This document shows, in pieces, positions 8,279-18,585 of a stretch of DNA of 37,534 bases. Below the pieces are notes generated by a model. It worked only from the letters and a program-made list of their open reading frames with translations. It did no database searches and had not been told where the DNA came from. Positions within the stretch are counted from its first letter, which is position 1. The number at the start of each line of letters is the position of its first letter. Source of the DNA: an uncultured Candidatus Marinamargulisbacteria bacterium (GTDB lineage Bacteria; Margulisbacteria; Riflemargulisbacteria; GWF2-35-9); NCBI GenBank assembly GCA_903897765.1, contig CAIUCY010000073.1:1-37534 (forward strand). Direction: 5' to 3'. The translations under genes were made by a program, and so were the position numbers.

Positions 8279-8946
8279 GCGATATCGCCTCTATACTCGG
8301 TTTTTCGTTCAACGATCCAGCCTTGATCGAGGAGGCACTTACTCATGGCTCTACGCTCAACAGCGACGTTGATTATGAGCGTTTGGAGTTTCTTGGCGAT
8401 GCCATCTTAAAGCTTGTTCTAACCGAAGCCCTCTTTATGAAGTATCCGGATAAAACAGAGGGTGAGCTTAGTGGTCTTCGTTCCATTTTAGGTAGTGATC
8501 AATTATTAGGACGTAAAGCAGCCGAAATGGGATTAGCTCCGTTCATCCAAGTTGCACCGCATGAAGATCAACTTCGACATCATGAACGAATACTCGGCGA
8601 TGTCCTTGAAGCGCTTTTTGGCGCGATCTATTTGGATCAGGGACTTGAAAGGGTCCGAGAATGGATTTGCGAAATTTACGCTAACGCTCTCGATGGAACC
8701 GAAGATCTAAGTGAGTTGCAGGATTACAAAACGGCGTTACAAGAACGCACCCAATCAAAGAATTTAGGACAACCCAACTATATTTTAATGAGCGAAGACG
8801 GTCCCGTACACGAACGAACCTTCACTGTTCAAGCCCAAATCGATCGTGAGGGAATAACGCTTTTGGCATCAGGCGCTGGCCGCAGCAAGAAACATGCCGA
8901 GCAAACCGCAGCCAAAGCCTTGCTAAAACAACTCGATCTCATCTAG
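8275..8946 (+). CDS. rnc: Ribonuclease III
   Basis: 223-residue endonuclease for double-stranded RNA (rRNA and mRNA processing). The catalytic domain carries the signature ERLEFLGDAIL (E38, D42) and the second acidic pair D109/E112 in GDVLEALFGAIY. A dsRNA-binding domain occupies about residues 150-223 and ends in KKHAEQTAAKALLKQL. The start is a GTG overlapping the dapL stop by 4 bp, so it is coupled to dapL. Its last 24 bases overlap, tail to tail, the end of the GH8 gene on the other strand. Confidence 0.95.
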   Translation: MSDIASILGFSFNDPALIEEALTHGSTLNSDVDYERLEFLGDAILKLVLTEALFMKYPDKTEGELSGLRSILGSDQLLGRKAAEMGLAPFIQVAPHEDQLRHHERILGDVLEALFGAIYLDQGLERVREWICEIYANALDGTEDLSELQDYKTALQERTQSKNLGQPNYILMSEDGPVHERTFTVQAQIDREGITLLASGAGRSKKHAEQTAAKALLKQLDLI

Positions 8947-11900
8947 TAGTATCGTTTGTTGTTCGTCTGTCCTGTCTGATAAGCTTTTAAATTGTATGGT
9001 CATCGCATTAGCTAATGCTAGAGATAGTTGCGCAGGCAAACCCCATCCTGCTTGTCGAAACTGGCTAAAATAAAGTGTATAGCATATCCATTGGTTCGGC
9101 AGTGGATGGATCGGGTACAAAAAGTCGTCATAATCGGTAACCACCGAGGATGTCGCCGCAATAACCACCCCAATTGGTGCATTCGTTTGTGTTTTTATCC
9201 AAAAACGCAGCCCTTTATACGACGATAAATCCATCAATTGATGATGCTGCCTCAAGTCGATGTAGGCCATGGCTTGAGGACCTACAACTCCTGATAGGAC
9301 GCCTAATGTATAGGAAAAAGACAAAACATGACTATCCAATAATCCTTGAGATTGTCGTGAAATATTGGCCAGTGTCCCAGAATTTTGTGACAAAGCCCCC
9401 CAGTCCGTACTAAATTCTGAAAGAAGCCTTGAATCAGGAAATTCAAAGTTGTCGATTTTTGTTGTCGATCCTTGGTTAAGTTCAAGATAGAGTATCGCTC
9501 CATAATACCCTGTTCTGGCTGACTGTTTATCAACAACAAGCCCTAAATGATAGGCGCCCAAGGCTACGGGGTTCTGGCCTCTAAGCAATACCGATGATGT
9601 CGTATCTTGACGATCATATATGTCGAGCCATGCAGCATTGGGTGAAGACGGAAAACTAATCACATTTGTGGTTAGCAACATTTTTACTGGAAGGACTTGC
9701 AAGATATTTCCCGATGCGTCCTTTCGTGCCAATCCAGCAGATCCTGACTCCGAAACGACTTGATCCGAAAACGCTCGAATATTCCATGAGGGATCGGCTG
9801 CACTCATTTGGATAGCATTGGTAACCGTAAAATAAACAAATCGAGCTGAAGAGGACACGTTCCCCATTGAAATATTAAGGGTGAGTTGAGACAGGTAGTC
9901 TCCTGAATAGGGATAAAATATGCTTGTGTTCCCTAAATCCGTTTGCCAACTTCCATAGGTATTTTTCTTGGCATCGATCGCATTCCAGTTCGTGGCTACA
10001 TTACCCGTACCCCAATTACAGCTGATGACATAACTTAGAGTAATACTCATCACCGACCCCGTCACAGAGTACTCCCAAGAAGCATCCTTAATGGCTTGGT
10101 TGGGATTATTTACGATCGATAGCGAAGGCCACAATGCTTTCGGAAGCGAGAACTGAACCGCCCCCCCCCCAGTGCCACTGTAGACCTGAGCAATATCCAC
10201 CGTGCTAATATAACTGCCTCCTGCCGTTGAGTTGAGTCGCAAAGCAACATGATTAATGGATTTGTTGTGAAGTCGAGTTGAAACAGCCCCTGAAACATAG
10301 CTGGGCGCTACCCCGGGATTAACCAAATCCGTCAAAACATTAGGCATCGCCCCCGTAATAAGTAGGGCAGACAAAAGGCCTAGACTTTGGCCAAAATAAT
10401 CATATTTGCCTGCCGTATCGTAATCAACCGCTAAGAAAGAATATTTTTCGCTATATGAATAATTTAAATACCCATCAAATACTGTTTTCCAGTTACTTAT
10501 ATAGTTGCCGTCACCACTCCCCAAAGCACCGGCTCCCATCATGGCAATAAGCGGCAAATTCGGGCCATACAGATCATTCCCGTTCAGATCCATAAATTTT
10601 ATTGAGGCCAAAGTTTTATTCGCCCCAATATAGTTGCTGGCATTGGTTAAAAAGGCTTGCGCTTTCGGTTCATTAAACCATATTTTATCTGTAGCTAACC
10701 GCCAATAGGTTCTAATGGCGTCCCATGCCATGGTATAACCGTTCCCCCCGCTTTGTTCTCCCCAACTGTTACTCCAGTCGGGTACAAGCCCTTTCGAATA
10801 TCCAGGATTAGACGAAATCGTTGAGTAACCTTGTGCGATCACGGGATTCCAATCATGATTTTGATTCTCATAGAGCAAATAATTCTTGTACCATGCAGGA
10901 GAAAAATACGATGAATTGGTTAAGAGACGTCCCCCATTATAATAGTCGCCTAGTCGTATATATCGACTGAACTCCAGATCATTCTTGATATATTGATGGA
11001 TGAGTGTCTGCGCTTTAGTTGAGTAACTATACCCTGTGTTCGTCCAAAAGCCCTTCTGTACTAAAATGTCGGCAAACATTAACGCCGTGGCAACATCACC
11101 ATCAGCATCCGTGGCAGAATGGGGATCGGCTACCGTTCCATTGGCACTCACTTTCCAGGCGAGAAGATTGGTTGCCCCAGACGTCGCCATGATCGTCCAT
11201 GTTTTATTCAGCAATTGGTCAAAAAAAGGTTGATCGTTCATGAATATCGCGATAAGAAGCCCATATCCTGAGGCTTCCGAGGTGGCATAATCTAACGCAT
11301 CTTGTTGTGAAGAGCTTCCTTTCCCTGGATCAAAAATGAGGCCATAAGCTGAAGAGGACACAACCCCCTGATACTTTTCAACAAATTGATACTTATACCC
11401 CTTCCAAAGGTGTTGAATTTCTCGGCGATAATTGGCCATACTTGGATAGGCCCCAGCACTGAGATTCCCCGATGCCACCAAGCGATCGATCAATAAGGTA
11501 TTAAAGGTTGATGTAACATCAGTTTGATCAAAAAAAATATTTCTGACCGATATTTGATGGAGAACTCCGGATGAGGCATCAACAGGGTTATACTGGATCT
11601 GCTTAACTCTTGTCATATCGATCCCTTGAAAGGAATCAAGGTTGATCTCAATGGTTTTATATTGTGTCGCACTTAAATCATCAATATGATATCGTTTCGA
11701 CTTAACACCATTAACCGTTGAATCATCAATTAAAAATAAATCCACCTTGCCTGTATCACTCTTAATATCGAGGAGAAGTCGCTTGTAGTTTTTTAAGTTA
11801 ACAACAGTCCAATTAACATCAAAGGGATGATTAATCCAAGCCCAACCACTTGGCAAAAAGTTATAGGTAATAAACATTTCTGTTGAGGAATTAACAAAGG

Positions 11901-12033
11901 TTCCAAAAGTGCTACCCGAACTTGTGCCTCCATACGGTACCCCTGTGACAAAATAGACTGGAAATGTGCTTGCGAAAACTGAAGCATTAACAAATAAAAA
12001 GAAAATGGCTAACCGCAACCACATGGTTTTCAT
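8923..12033 (-). CDS. Secreted multidomain glycoside hydrolase, family GH8-like
   Basis: 1036 residues. Residues 1-22 look like a Sec signal peptide (hydrophobic, ending VFAS). Residues about 25-170 form a beta-rich domain ending in IRNIFFDQ-type strands, probably a carbohydrate-binding module. Residues about 195-580 resemble GH8: TSEASGYGLLIA holds the presumed acid E253, and ATDADGDVATAL, close to the GH8 signature, holds the presumed D309. Family members cleave beta-1,4 glucans, xylan or chitosan; substrate unknown. Residues about 585-880 are beta-rich and unassigned. Residues about 890-1036 (KIDNFEFPDS ... LLDEIELF) resemble CBM11/CIA30-type jelly rolls. Ten consecutive G in the coding strand (codons about 621-625) could make the C-terminal half phase-variable. 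It is the last gene of the rib operon, 28 bp after the ABC ATPase, with GGGTAGG before the ATG. Confidence 0.8.
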   Translation of the reverse strand: MKTMWLRLAIFFLFVNASVFASTFPVYFVTGVPYGGTSSGSTFGTFVNSSTEMFITYNFLPSGWAWINHPFDVNWTVVNLKNYKRLLLDIKSDTGKVDLFLIDDSTVNGVKSKRYHIDDLSATQYKTIEINLDSFQGIDMTRVKQIQYNPVDASSGVLHQISVRNIFFDQTDVTSTFNTLLIDRLVASGNLSAGAYPSMANYRREIQHLWKGYKYQFVEKYQGVVSSSAYGLIFDPGKGSSSQQDALDYATSEASGYGLLIAIFMNDQPFFDQLLNKTWTIMATSGATNLLAWKVSANGTVADPHSATDADGDVATALMFADILVQKGFWTNTGYSYSTKAQTLIHQYIKNDLEFSRYIRLGDYYNGGRLLTNSSYFSPAWYKNYLLYENQNHDWNPVIAQGYSTISSNPGYSKGLVPDWSNSWGEQSGGNGYTMAWDAIRTYWRLATDKIWFNEPKAQAFLTNASNYIGANKTLASIKFMDLNGNDLYGPNLPLIAMMGAGALGSGDGNYISNWKTVFDGYLNYSYSEKYSFLAVDYDTAGKYDYFGQSLGLLSALLITGAMPNVLTDLVNPGVAPSYVSGAVSTRLHNKSINHVALRLNSTAGGSYISTVDIAQVYSGTGGGAVQFSLPKALWPSLSIVNNPNQAIKDASWEYSVTGSVMSITLSYVISCNWGTGNVATNWNAIDAKKNTYGSWQTDLGNTSIFYPYSGDYLSQLTLNISMGNVSSSARFVYFTVTNAIQMSAADPSWNIRAFSDQVVSESGSAGLARKDASGNILQVLPVKMLLTTNVISFPSSPNAAWLDIYDRQDTTSSVLLRGQNPVALGAYHLGLVVDKQSARTGYYGAILYLELNQGSTTKIDNFEFPDSRLLSEFSTDWGALSQNSGTLANISRQSQGLLDSHVLSFSYTLGVLSGVVGPQAMAYIDLRQHHQLMDLSSYKGLRFWIKTQTNAPIGVVIAATSSVVTDYDDFLYPIHPLPNQWICYTLYFSQFRQAGWGLPAQLSLALANAMTIQFKSLSDRTDEQQTILLDEIELF
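10161..10170 (-). repeat. Homopolymeric G(10) tract in the GH8 coding strand
   Basis: Ten consecutive C on the plus strand. In the normal frame they encode part of GTGGGAVQF. Loss of one G gives a stop at 10112-10110, and gain of one G a stop at 10108-10106, both within about 20 codons. Confidence 0.8.
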
Positions 12034-12061
12034 TGTAAACCTACCCTGCGGATAAATATAT

Positions 12062-13168
12062 CTAAATTAGCGCTAACCTTGTTTTTGTGTCAAACAAATG
12101 CAGATTCTTTAAGTAAAAACCAAGTTCAACTTTTTGTCCTAGCTTAAATTCAAAGGCAGGATCCACTTCAGCCAAGAACTTCGCTTTACCAATCGAGCAA
12201 TGTAAGAAAGTCTGAGGGCCAAGCAACTCGGCGAAGTCTATCTTGGCGAGAACTTTCTCTTCAGTATACTTCTTTCGCAATGCCTTTTGGTAATCGACAA
12301 TATCTTCTGGGCGAATCCCTAAAGTAACGTCGGTTCCTACCACTTTTTTAAATTCATCAGCAAGCGCTTCGGGTAAACTTAGCTCAAAATCCGCATTCTG
12401 AAAGGTGAACCCTGTTTTAGCTTTAATGATCGTTCCTTCAAAAAAGTTCATTGAGGGTGAGCCGATAAATCCAGCAACGAATGTTGTTCGTGGCTTTGAA
12501 TACACATTGAGGGGCGCGTCAAACTGCTGAATGATCCCCTCATCCATCACACAAATTCGCGACCCTAATGTCATGGCCTCGACTTGGTCGTGTGTAACAT
12601 AAACAAACGTTGTATTTAATTTTTCGTGAAGATTCTTGATCTCTCCTCGTGTTTGGACACGAAGTTTGGCGTCTAAATTAGAAAGAGGCTCATCCATCAA
12701 AAAGACCTGTGGATGACGAACGATAGCACGGCCAAGTGCCACGCGCTGCCGTTGTCCACCTGAGAGTTGTTTGGGTTTTCGTTCTAATAGTTTGTTTAGC
12801 CCTAAAATCTCCGATGCTTCATCAACCCTTTGTTGGATAAGATGTTTGGGTTGACGTCGGATCTTCAGCGCAAATTCCATGTTTTCACGAACGGTCATGT
12901 GAGGGTAAAGCGCATAGCTTTGAAAAACCATCGCAATATCTCTTTCCTTCGGGGGTATCCATGTAACATCTTGATCGCCAATAAAGATATTGCCGGCTGT
13001 AACTTCTTCTAGCCCAGCGATCATGCGAAGAGTCGTTGTTTTTCCACAACCTGAAGGACCCACCAAAACAACAAACTCCCCTGGGGCGATATCTAGATCG
13101 ATGCCTTTTACAACCTCAACCTTACCAAAATTTTTTACGACTTTACGCAGCGAAACTCCAGCGGTCAT
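12062..13168 (-). CDS. Sugar-type ABC transporter ATP-binding protein (MalK/UgpC/MsmX family)
   Basis: 368-residue ABC ATPase. Walker [10 protein letters not shown] is at 37-45, Q-loop in [13 protein letters not shown] (about 81-93), signature LSGGQ at 135-139, Walker B VFLMDE at 155-160, and the D-loop SNLDAKLR follows. A TOBE-type C-terminal domain of about 130 residues (GIRPEDI near residue 285) is typical of the MalK/UgpC/MsmX group, which energises carbohydrate importers. No permease or binding protein adjoins it, so it may be a shared ATPase serving several transporters, as MsmX does. It overlaps ribH by 4 bp and is followed by the secreted GH8 enzyme, which could link it to use of the released oligosaccharides (inference). 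Confidence 0.88.
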   Translation of the reverse strand: MTAGVSLRKVVKNFGKVEVVKGIDLDIAPGEFVVLVGPSGCGKTTTLRMIAGLEEVTAGNIFIGDQDVTWIPPKERDIAMVFQSYALYPHMTVRENMEFALKIRRQPKHLIQQRVDEASEILGLNKLLERKPKQLSGGQRQRVALGRAIVRHPQVFLMDEPLSNLDAKLRVQTRGEIKNLHEKLNTTFVYVTHDQVEAMTLGSRICVMDEGIIQQFDAPLNVYSKPRTTFVAGFIGSPSMNFFEGTIIKAKTGFTFQNADFELSLPEALADEFKKVVGTDVTLGIRPEDIVDYQKALRKKYTEEKVLAKIDFAELLGPQTFLHCSIGKAKFLAEVDPAFEFKLGQKVELGFYLKNLHLFDTKTRLALI

Positions 13169-13623
13169 TGTAGCTGCCTCTTTAGGTCGCTCATTTCGAG
13201 TGCACTCACGGCAGCCTCCCAGCCTTTGTTGCCGGACTTTGATCCTGCGCGTTCGATAGCCTGTTCTATATTATCCGTTGTTAACACACCAAAAATAACC
13301 GGCATCTTAGCAGACACCGCTACACTAGCCACGCCACGAGATACTTGGGATGAAACATAATCAAAATGGGGGGTTGCGCCTCGAATGACTGCGCCTAAAC
13401 AAATAATAGCATCAAAGGGTTTGTCGACAATACTGTTCAAAATATAAGGGATCTCAAAGGCACCGGGCACCTTGTAAACCGTGATATCCTTTTCGGACAC
13501 ATCATGACGAACAAGTGCGTCAATAGCACCTTCCAATAACTTTGAGCCCACAAATTCGTTAAATCGGCTCCAAATTATCGCGATCTTCTTGTCTTTTCCG
13601 GTGATTTTTCCTTCAATGATCAT
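13165..13623 (-). CDS. ribH: 6,7-dimethyl-8-ribityllumazine synthase
   Basis: 152-residue lumazine synthase, the penultimate step of riboflavin synthesis; it condenses the ribityl-pyrimidine with 3,4-dihydroxy-2-butanone 4-phosphate. Diagnostic segments are SRFNEF (about 20-25), VPGAFEIPY (about 51-59), [15 protein letters not shown] (about 77-91, with the catalytic His) and FGVLTTDN (about 111-118). Size is normal. GGAGG precedes the ATG by about seven bases. It lies 36 bp downstream of ribBA. Confidence 0.95.
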   Translation of the reverse strand: MIIEGKITGKDKKIAIIWSRFNEFVGSKLLEGAIDALVRHDVSEKDITVYKVPGAFEIPYILNSIVDKPFDAIICLGAVIRGATPHFDYVSSQVSRGVASVAVSAKMPVIFGVLTTDNIEQAIERAGSKSGNKGWEAAVSALEMSDLKRQLQ

Positions 13624-13659
13624 GGGCCGCCTCCGTTAAAGTGAGTTTATTATAGGGGT

Positions 13660-14868
13660 TCATTTCAGATTTAGTAAATGACCCATTTTGCTTTTCTTGG
13701 TTTCTAGGTATCGTCCACTGAACTCGGTCGGAGCGATCTCTACCGGAATACGATCCACGATCTCGATACCAAACCCGCTAAGTGCCACGATTTTTTTAGG
13801 ATTATTGGTAATTAAACGAATGGACTTTAGCCCTAGATCATAAAGGATTTGAGCCCCAACTCCATAGTCTCGCAAATCTTCCTCAAACCCAAGATCAACA
13901 TTCGCCTGAACGGTATCTCGGCCTTGCTCTTGGAGCCTATACGCCTTTAATTTATTAACAAGACCTATCCCTCGACCCTCTTGTTTGAGGTAAACAAGTA
14001 CTCCCGTCCCCTCCTTAGCTATCATCCGAAGGGCGGCCTCGAGTTGTGCTCGACAATCGCAACGAAGCGAATGAAAGACATCTCCTGTTAAGCATTCTGA
14101 GTGGATCCGAACCATGACGTCGTTTTTATTGGTAATATCGCCCATGACAAGGGCTATTTCTTCGCCACCCCCGATTTGATCGCGATAGCCATACCCTCGA
14201 AAGGTTCCAAATTCCGTTGGCAGGGTAATGTCCACTTCGCGAAGGACAAAACGTTCGCGTTGCAACTTGTACTGGATCAACGCCTCGATGGTGATGATCT
14301 TTAAATGATGCTTTTTAATAAAGGGCTCTAAGTCTTTAACCCGAGCCATTTCGCCATTTTCTTTAATGATCTCACAAATAACACCCGCTTCGAGCAGCCC
14401 CGCCATTCGTGCTAAGTCAACCGAAGCCTCGGTATGGCCAGCGCGTTTAAGAACGCCCCCTTCTTTTGCAATAAGAGGAAAAACGTGTCCAGGCTGAACA
14501 AGGTCTTCAGCTTTACTTTGAGGATTAATGGCAAGTTGTATCGTTTTTGCTCGGTCTGCCGCACTGATCCCTGTGGTTACACCATGTATCGGCGCCCCGT
14601 CAATACTAGCGGTAAACGCCGTTCGCATGGACTCAGTGTTATGGGTGACCATTTCCTTTAACCCGATCCGTGTGGCCATTTTTTCGGTCATGGGCAAACA
14701 AACGAGTCCTCGACCGTGAGTGATCATAAAGTTAATGGCTTCCGCCGTTACAAATTGCGCTGCCATGACCAGATCGCCTTCGTTTTCGCGATCTTCGTCA
14801 TCCACAACGACGATCATGTGACCGTTGGCTAGATCGTTGATCGCCTCTTCTATTGTATTAAAATCCAT
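13660..14868 (-). CDS. ribBA: Bifunctional DHBP synthase / GTP cyclohydrolase II
   Basis: 402 residues with two fused domains. Residues 1-200 are 3,4-dihydroxy-2-butanone 4-phosphate synthase ([15 protein letters not shown] acidic loop, [13 protein letters not shown]). Residues about 205-402 are GTP cyclohydrolase II, with the zinc motif C-x2-G-x6-C-x-C visible in [16 protein letters not shown] and the motif EGRGIGL. It supplies both branches of riboflavin synthesis. It overlaps ribE by 11 bp; AAGGA lies a few bases before the ATG. No FMN riboswitch was seen before any rib gene, and the genes sit inside a larger operon. Confidence 0.96.
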   Translation of the reverse strand: MDFNTIEEAINDLANGHMIVVVDDEDRENEGDLVMAAQFVTAEAINFMITHGRGLVCLPMTEKMATRIGLKEMVTHNTESMRTAFTASIDGAPIHGVTTGISAADRAKTIQLAINPQSKAEDLVQPGHVFPLIAKEGGVLKRAGHTEASVDLARMAGLLEAGVICEIIKENGEMARVKDLEPFIKKHHLKIITIEALIQYKLQRERFVLREVDITLPTEFGTFRGYGYRDQIGGGEEIALVMGDITNKNDVMVRIHSECLTGDVFHSLRCDCRAQLEAALRMIAKEGTGVLVYLKQEGRGIGLVNKLKAYRLQEQGRDTVQANVDLGFEEDLRDYGVGAQILYDLGLKSIRLITNNPKKIVALSGFGIEIVDRIPVEIAPTEFSGRYLETKKSKMGHLLNLK

Positions 14869-15499
14869 GATTCCTTAAAAACTCCTCGCTTAGATTGCTG
14901 GTAGGGACTTGCTTTGCCTCGAGGTAATGATACACGTATTTGCCTAGTATATCCACCTCTAGATTAACAATTTCCCCAACACGAAAGCGCCCAATAATGG
15001 TATCACTGAGTGTCGTTGGGATAATTGAAACGCTTAGGGTGTTCGGCGTAACGTTCACTAGGGTAAGGCTTACGCCGCTCAGCGTTATCGATCCCTTGGG
15101 CACACAATATCGCGTGACTGTGTCGGGGGCATCAAGGGTTATTATTGTATAGCCTTGTGACGGCTGAATTTGTTTGATGATCCCCGTTCCATCTACATGA
15201 CCTTGAACCCAATGGCCGCCCATCGATTCGCCTGCCCGAAGTGCAGGCTCTGCGTTAACTGCTTGCCCCACACGAAGCGATTTAAGCATTGAATGGTCAA
15301 GGGTTTCGCGCATTACATCAAAACGTACCGATTGATTAGTGAGGGTCGTCACCGTCAGACAAACCCCGTTTATGGCGATACTATCCCCTCGTTTAACGAG
15401 TTTTGATAGTTGAGGCAAAGATACACGCAGCGCCATCGACTCCTCAGATGAAGATAACTGCTCGATGGTGCCTATTTCTTGAATGATCCCTGTAAACAT
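14858..15499 (-). CDS. ribE: Riboflavin synthase, alpha chain
   Basis: 213 residues with the expected internal duplication of two lumazine-binding domains: [12 protein letters not shown] at the N-terminus and [14 protein letters not shown] near residue 95. It dismutates two 6,7-dimethyl-8-ribityllumazine molecules to riboflavin. Each half has the NGVCLT or SGVSLT segment of the family. Its ATG overlaps the nusB stop by one base (TAATG), so it is translationally coupled. A separate ribD deaminase/reductase is not in this window. Confidence 0.95.
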   Translation of the reverse strand: MFTGIIQEIGTIEQLSSSEESMALRVSLPQLSKLVKRGDSIAINGVCLTVTTLTNQSVRFDVMRETLDHSMLKSLRVGQAVNAEPALRAGESMGGHWVQGHVDGTGIIKQIQPSQGYTIITLDAPDTVTRYCVPKGSITLSGVSLTLVNVTPNTLSVSIIPTTLSDTIIGRFRVGEIVNLEVDILGKYVYHYLEAKQVPTSNLSEEFLRNHGF

Positions 15500-15924
15500 T
15501 AGTCCGCGACTTCCTTTTGCAAGCTCTCTCGGTTCTTAGCAATGCCGCCCAATATCCCGTTCACAAATTTTATGGCTTCATAAACACTATACTTGGCGAT
15601 CAATTCGATAGCCTCGGCAATGACCACCTTAACAGAGCTGTCGGTAAAAAGAAGTTCCCAGATAGCAACACGCAAGATAGCCTTATCGATATGGGCAATA
15701 CGATCTATTTTCCAGTCGATCGAATAGGTGACAATGAGGTTATTAATAAAAGCATCGTGCGCTATCACGCCTGCAAAAATAGCGGCAGCAAAATCTCGAG
15801 TATCGGGAATAAAATCGTGATCGTCTAAGGTGTACGCAATGATCTCGTCTGCATGGCCTTTTTGGATCTGGTATTGATACAACGCCTGCATCGCAAGTTT
15901 TCTTGCTGTTGTTCGCTTGCCCAT
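15499..15924 (-). CDS. nusB: Transcription antitermination factor NusB
   Basis: 141-residue all-helical protein that binds boxA RNA with NusE (S10) in rRNA antitermination. The family pattern is clear: RTTARKLAMQALYQYQ at the N-terminus, a central WKIDRIAHIDKAILRVAIWELL segment, and KYSVYEAIKFVNGILGGIAK at the C-terminus. Next to ribE and ribH this is a common bacterial arrangement. It lies 18 bp downstream of accC. Confidence 0.94.
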   Translation of the reverse strand: MGKRTTARKLAMQALYQYQIQKGHADEIIAYTLDDHDFIPDTRDFAAAIFAGVIAHDAFINNLIVTYSIDWKIDRIAHIDKAILRVAIWELLFTDSSVKVVIAEAIELIAKYSVYEAIKFVNGILGGIAKNRESLQKEVAD

Positions 15925-15942
15925 AAAATCAAGTTCCTTCGC

Positions 15943-17298
15943 TTATTCGCCTAATAGCGCACTTAAATGATTCTCGATGTAGTTCGTATAAACCTCACCG
16001 TTTTGAAAATCTCTCTCGTCGAGCAATCGCAGATGGAACGGAATTACCGTTTTCACCCCATCGATAATAAATTCATTCAGCGCACGTCTGGCTCGAGCGA
16101 TCACTTCGGCTCTATCTTTGCCGGTCACGATCAACTTTGCTAACATCGAGTCATAGTTTGGTGGGACTTTATAGCCTGCATAAAGATGGCTATCTACGCG
16201 AACACCCGGACCACCTGGGGGCAAATATAGAATAACCTCCCCCGGACTGGGCATAAAGTTCTTGAAGGGATCTTCGGCGTTAATGCGAAACTCTATCGCA
16301 TGTCCGGTGATGGTAATGTCTTTTTGCTTGTAGGATAACTTCTCACCCATGGCCACCATGATTTGCTCTTTCAGTAAATCAACACCCGTGACTTGTTCGG
16401 TCACAGAATGCTCCACTTGAATACGTGTGTTCATTTCCATAAAATAAAACTTTTTATTCACATCCAACAAAAACTCGATCGTTCCCGCCCCAACATATTT
16501 AATCGATTTAGCTGCTTTTACAGCTATGGCACCAATTTTTGTTCGGATCTCAGGCGTAAGTGCTATCGAGGGGGCTTCTTCCAGTAGTTTCTGGTGTCGA
16601 CGTTGCATCGAACAGTCCCGTTCACCAAAGTGAACCACATTGCCATATTTGTCCGCCATAAGCTGAACTTCGATATGACGGGGTTGTTCGATAAATTTTT
16701 CCATATAGACATCTGGGTTTCCGAATGATGCAAGGGCCTCTGCAGACGCCATGGTAAAAAACTTTTTGAGTTCTTTCACATTGCGTGCCACGCGCATCCC
16801 TTTGCCCCCCCCACCCGAAACCGCTTTAATAATAACGGGGTAGCCGATCCGTTTGGCGATTTTTTCAGCATCCACGAGATCGGTCAACACGCCTTTGTTT
16901 CCGGGAATGACAGGAACCCCCGCCTTTTGCATGGTGACCTTGGCAACTGCTTTATCGCCCATCATCCGAATATTTTCAACAGTAGGACCAATAAAATTAA
17001 TGCCATGTGTTCGACACACCTCGGCAAAGTTGGCATTCTCAGACAAAAAGCCATAGCCCGGATGGATCGCATCAGCACCGGTCACTTCGGCCACGCTTAT
17101 AATGGCGGGAATGTTGAGATAGCTTTGAGATGAGGGCGCAGGGCCGATACAAAAGGCTTCGTCGGCCATTTTAACATGAAGCGAATCACGATCGGCTTCA
17201 GAGAAAACCGCCACCGACTGTATCCCTAGCTCTCGGCATGCTCGAATGACACGAACCGCAATTTCACCTCGATTAGCGATAAGAATTTTCTTAAACAC
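15943..17298 (-). CDS. accC: Biotin carboxylase subunit of acetyl-CoA carboxylase
   Basis: About 451 residues: ATP-grasp biotin carboxylase that carboxylates biotin on the carrier protein using ATP and bicarbonate. Features: [23 protein letters not shown] (Rossmann N-terminus), glycine loop [10 protein letters not shown], and catalytic [18 protein letters not shown] at 17298-17296 is the likely start because GGAGGG lies six bases before it; an upstream in-frame GTG at 17316 has no such site. accB, normally adjacent, is not in the window, so the biotin carrier must be elsewhere. It probably heads the accC-nusB-rib-ABC-GH8 operon. Confidence 0.94.
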   Translation of the reverse strand: MFKKILIANRGEIAVRVIRACRELGIQSVAVFSEADRDSLHVKMADEAFCIGPAPSSQSYLNIPAIISVAEVTGADAIHPGYGFLSENANFAEVCRTHGINFIGPTVENIRMMGDKAVAKVTMQKAGVPVIPGNKGVLTDLVDAEKIAKRIGYPVIIKAVSGGGGKGMRVARNVKELKKFFTMASAEALASFGNPDVYMEKFIEQPRHIEVQLMADKYGNVVHFGERDCSMQRRHQKLLEEAPSIALTPEIRTKIGAIAVKAAKSIKYVGAGTIEFLLDVNKKFYFMEMNTRIQVEHSVTEQVTGVDLLKEQIMVAMGEKLSYKQKDITITGHAIEFRINAEDPFKNFMPSPGEVILYLPPGGPGVRVDSHLYAGYKVPPNYDSMLAKLIVTGKDRAEVIARARRALNEFIIDGVKTVIPFHLRLLDERDFQNGEVYTNYIENHLSALLGE

Positions 17299-17367
17299 GT
17301 TGAACCCTCCCGACACTTTAAGTTGAGTTAATGACGAGCAAGTATATCACATTCCCTAAATATCTTG

Positions 17368-18573
17368 CTATGTTCGCAAACGGGAATCCACAAGCGAGCA
17401 CACCTCATCAACCGTAATGCTTTTCAGGCAAACGTTGTCATTGCACCTTGTTTTTCGGTGGTTCATTGCCGTTAAACAGGGACTGCACGTAAACGGGGCA
17501 TAGATCGCCACGGTTTTATCTGAAAGTGGTTTATAGAGTGCGGGGGTTTCGGGGCCAAAGAGAACCAGGTTATGAACAGGGATGAGGGATGCAAAATGAG
17601 CAGGCCCACTGTCGTTAGTCAAAAAGACATTGGCAAGGCTGAGCACATGAATTAGCTCGTTAAGGTTTTGGGTTTGACCGGTCAAATCAATAAGATTAGG
17701 GTCGTTATGGCATAACCCCCGAATAAAATCAGCATCTTCTTTGGCACTCGCTAACCCCACGATCACAACACGGGCGCGGCTCTTCGTAAGGGCATATTGC
17801 GCCACTCGGGCAAACGCTGCGTGCCCCCAGTTTCGGATAGGAAGAAGCTTGCCTGGGTTGGGATTTATAACCAAAATAGGCAGATCGCTGCCAATAATGT
17901 CTTTGAAGCGAGCTTCGATAGCTGTATCTGTCTTAAAAGGAGGAAGGCTCACCTTATAAGACGTCGTTGGTTTTCGAAGATAACTGTGCTCATCAAGGCA
18001 GAGCGCGTCCGCCAATGCCAAAAAATTATAGACCATATGAACATGCGGATTATAGTAGACATTGTGGGTCAACAGATTGCCTCGATACAATCCTTCATGG
18101 GTATATTTATAAAACCCTACACGGCAGGGGATATGGGCCATGTAGCTTAAAATCGAGGTAAACCGGCTAAAAAGCTCCAGATCAAGAACCACATCAAAGC
18201 GCGTTCTCCACGCCCGAAAAAGGAACCCGAATGTATCCTTCAAGAACGACATCAAGCCATCATCACGAATGACCCAAATATTTTGAGGGGGAATAATTCC
18301 CAGCAACTCAACGCTCTCTTTGTTTTTTTCAAAAATAAGAAAGGATAACGCGGCCTCGGGAAACGTCTCTTTCAGCTTTAATATCGCTGAATATGCGATC
18401 ACAGTCGACCCCATCTCCGACAGCTCTATAAGGAGTATCTTTCGCGGTGATCGTTGGGGTTTTGGGCGACGCACGTGTTGAAGAAGCGATATCAGCTTAC
18501 GATGAAGCGACAGAACGAAGCAAATCGGGATACCTATATATTTATCAACAAAGCGAACGGTTTCTATGTTCAT
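17368..18573 (-). CDS. GT9 family glycosyltransferase (ADP-heptose:LPS heptosyltransferase type)
   Basis: About 401 residues. Family features are ILLIELSEMGSTVIAYSAI (Rossmann start of the first domain), LPILVINPNPGKL, FLTNDSGPAHFASL (donor site) and the C-terminal Cys-rich end CSPC...C.DNVC. Such enzymes transfer ADP-heptose to the inner LPS core; the acceptor is not determined. The ATG at 18573 is chosen because a consensus-like promoter (TTGACA, 17 bp, TATGCT) lies just upstream and inside any longer reading frame (for example TTG at 18618). It supports an outer membrane with LPS-type glycolipid. Divergent from the GT39 gene. Confidence 0.85.
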   Translation of the reverse strand: MNIETVRFVDKYIGIPICFVLSLHRKLISLLQHVRRPKPQRSPRKILLIELSEMGSTVIAYSAILKLKETFPEAALSFLIFEKNKESVELLGIIPPQNIWVIRDDGLMSFLKDTFGFLFRAWRTRFDVVLDLELFSRFTSILSYMAHIPCRVGFYKYTHEGLYRGNLLTHNVYYNPHVHMVYNFLALADALCLDEHSYLRKPTTSYKVSLPPFKTDTAIEARFKDIIGSDLPILVINPNPGKLLPIRNWGHAAFARVAQYALTKSRARVVIVGLASAKEDADFIRGLCHNDPNLIDLTGQTQNLNELIHVLSLANVFLTNDSGPAHFASLIPVHNLVLFGPETPALYKPLSDKTVAIYAPFTCSPCLTAMNHRKTRCNDNVCLKSITVDEVCSLVDSRLRT

Positions 18574-18585
18574 GTGAAGAACGAA

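Noticed and set aside
13624-15500. FMN riboswitch upstream of riboflavin genes
   Set aside because: The rib genes overlap or are separated by at most 36 bp, and nothing upstream of accC has the length or conserved stems of the FMN element.
16800-16812. C(7) run in accC as phase-variable tract
   Set aside because: It encodes the conserved glycine loop of biotin carboxylase and is short; it is explained by the protein sequence.
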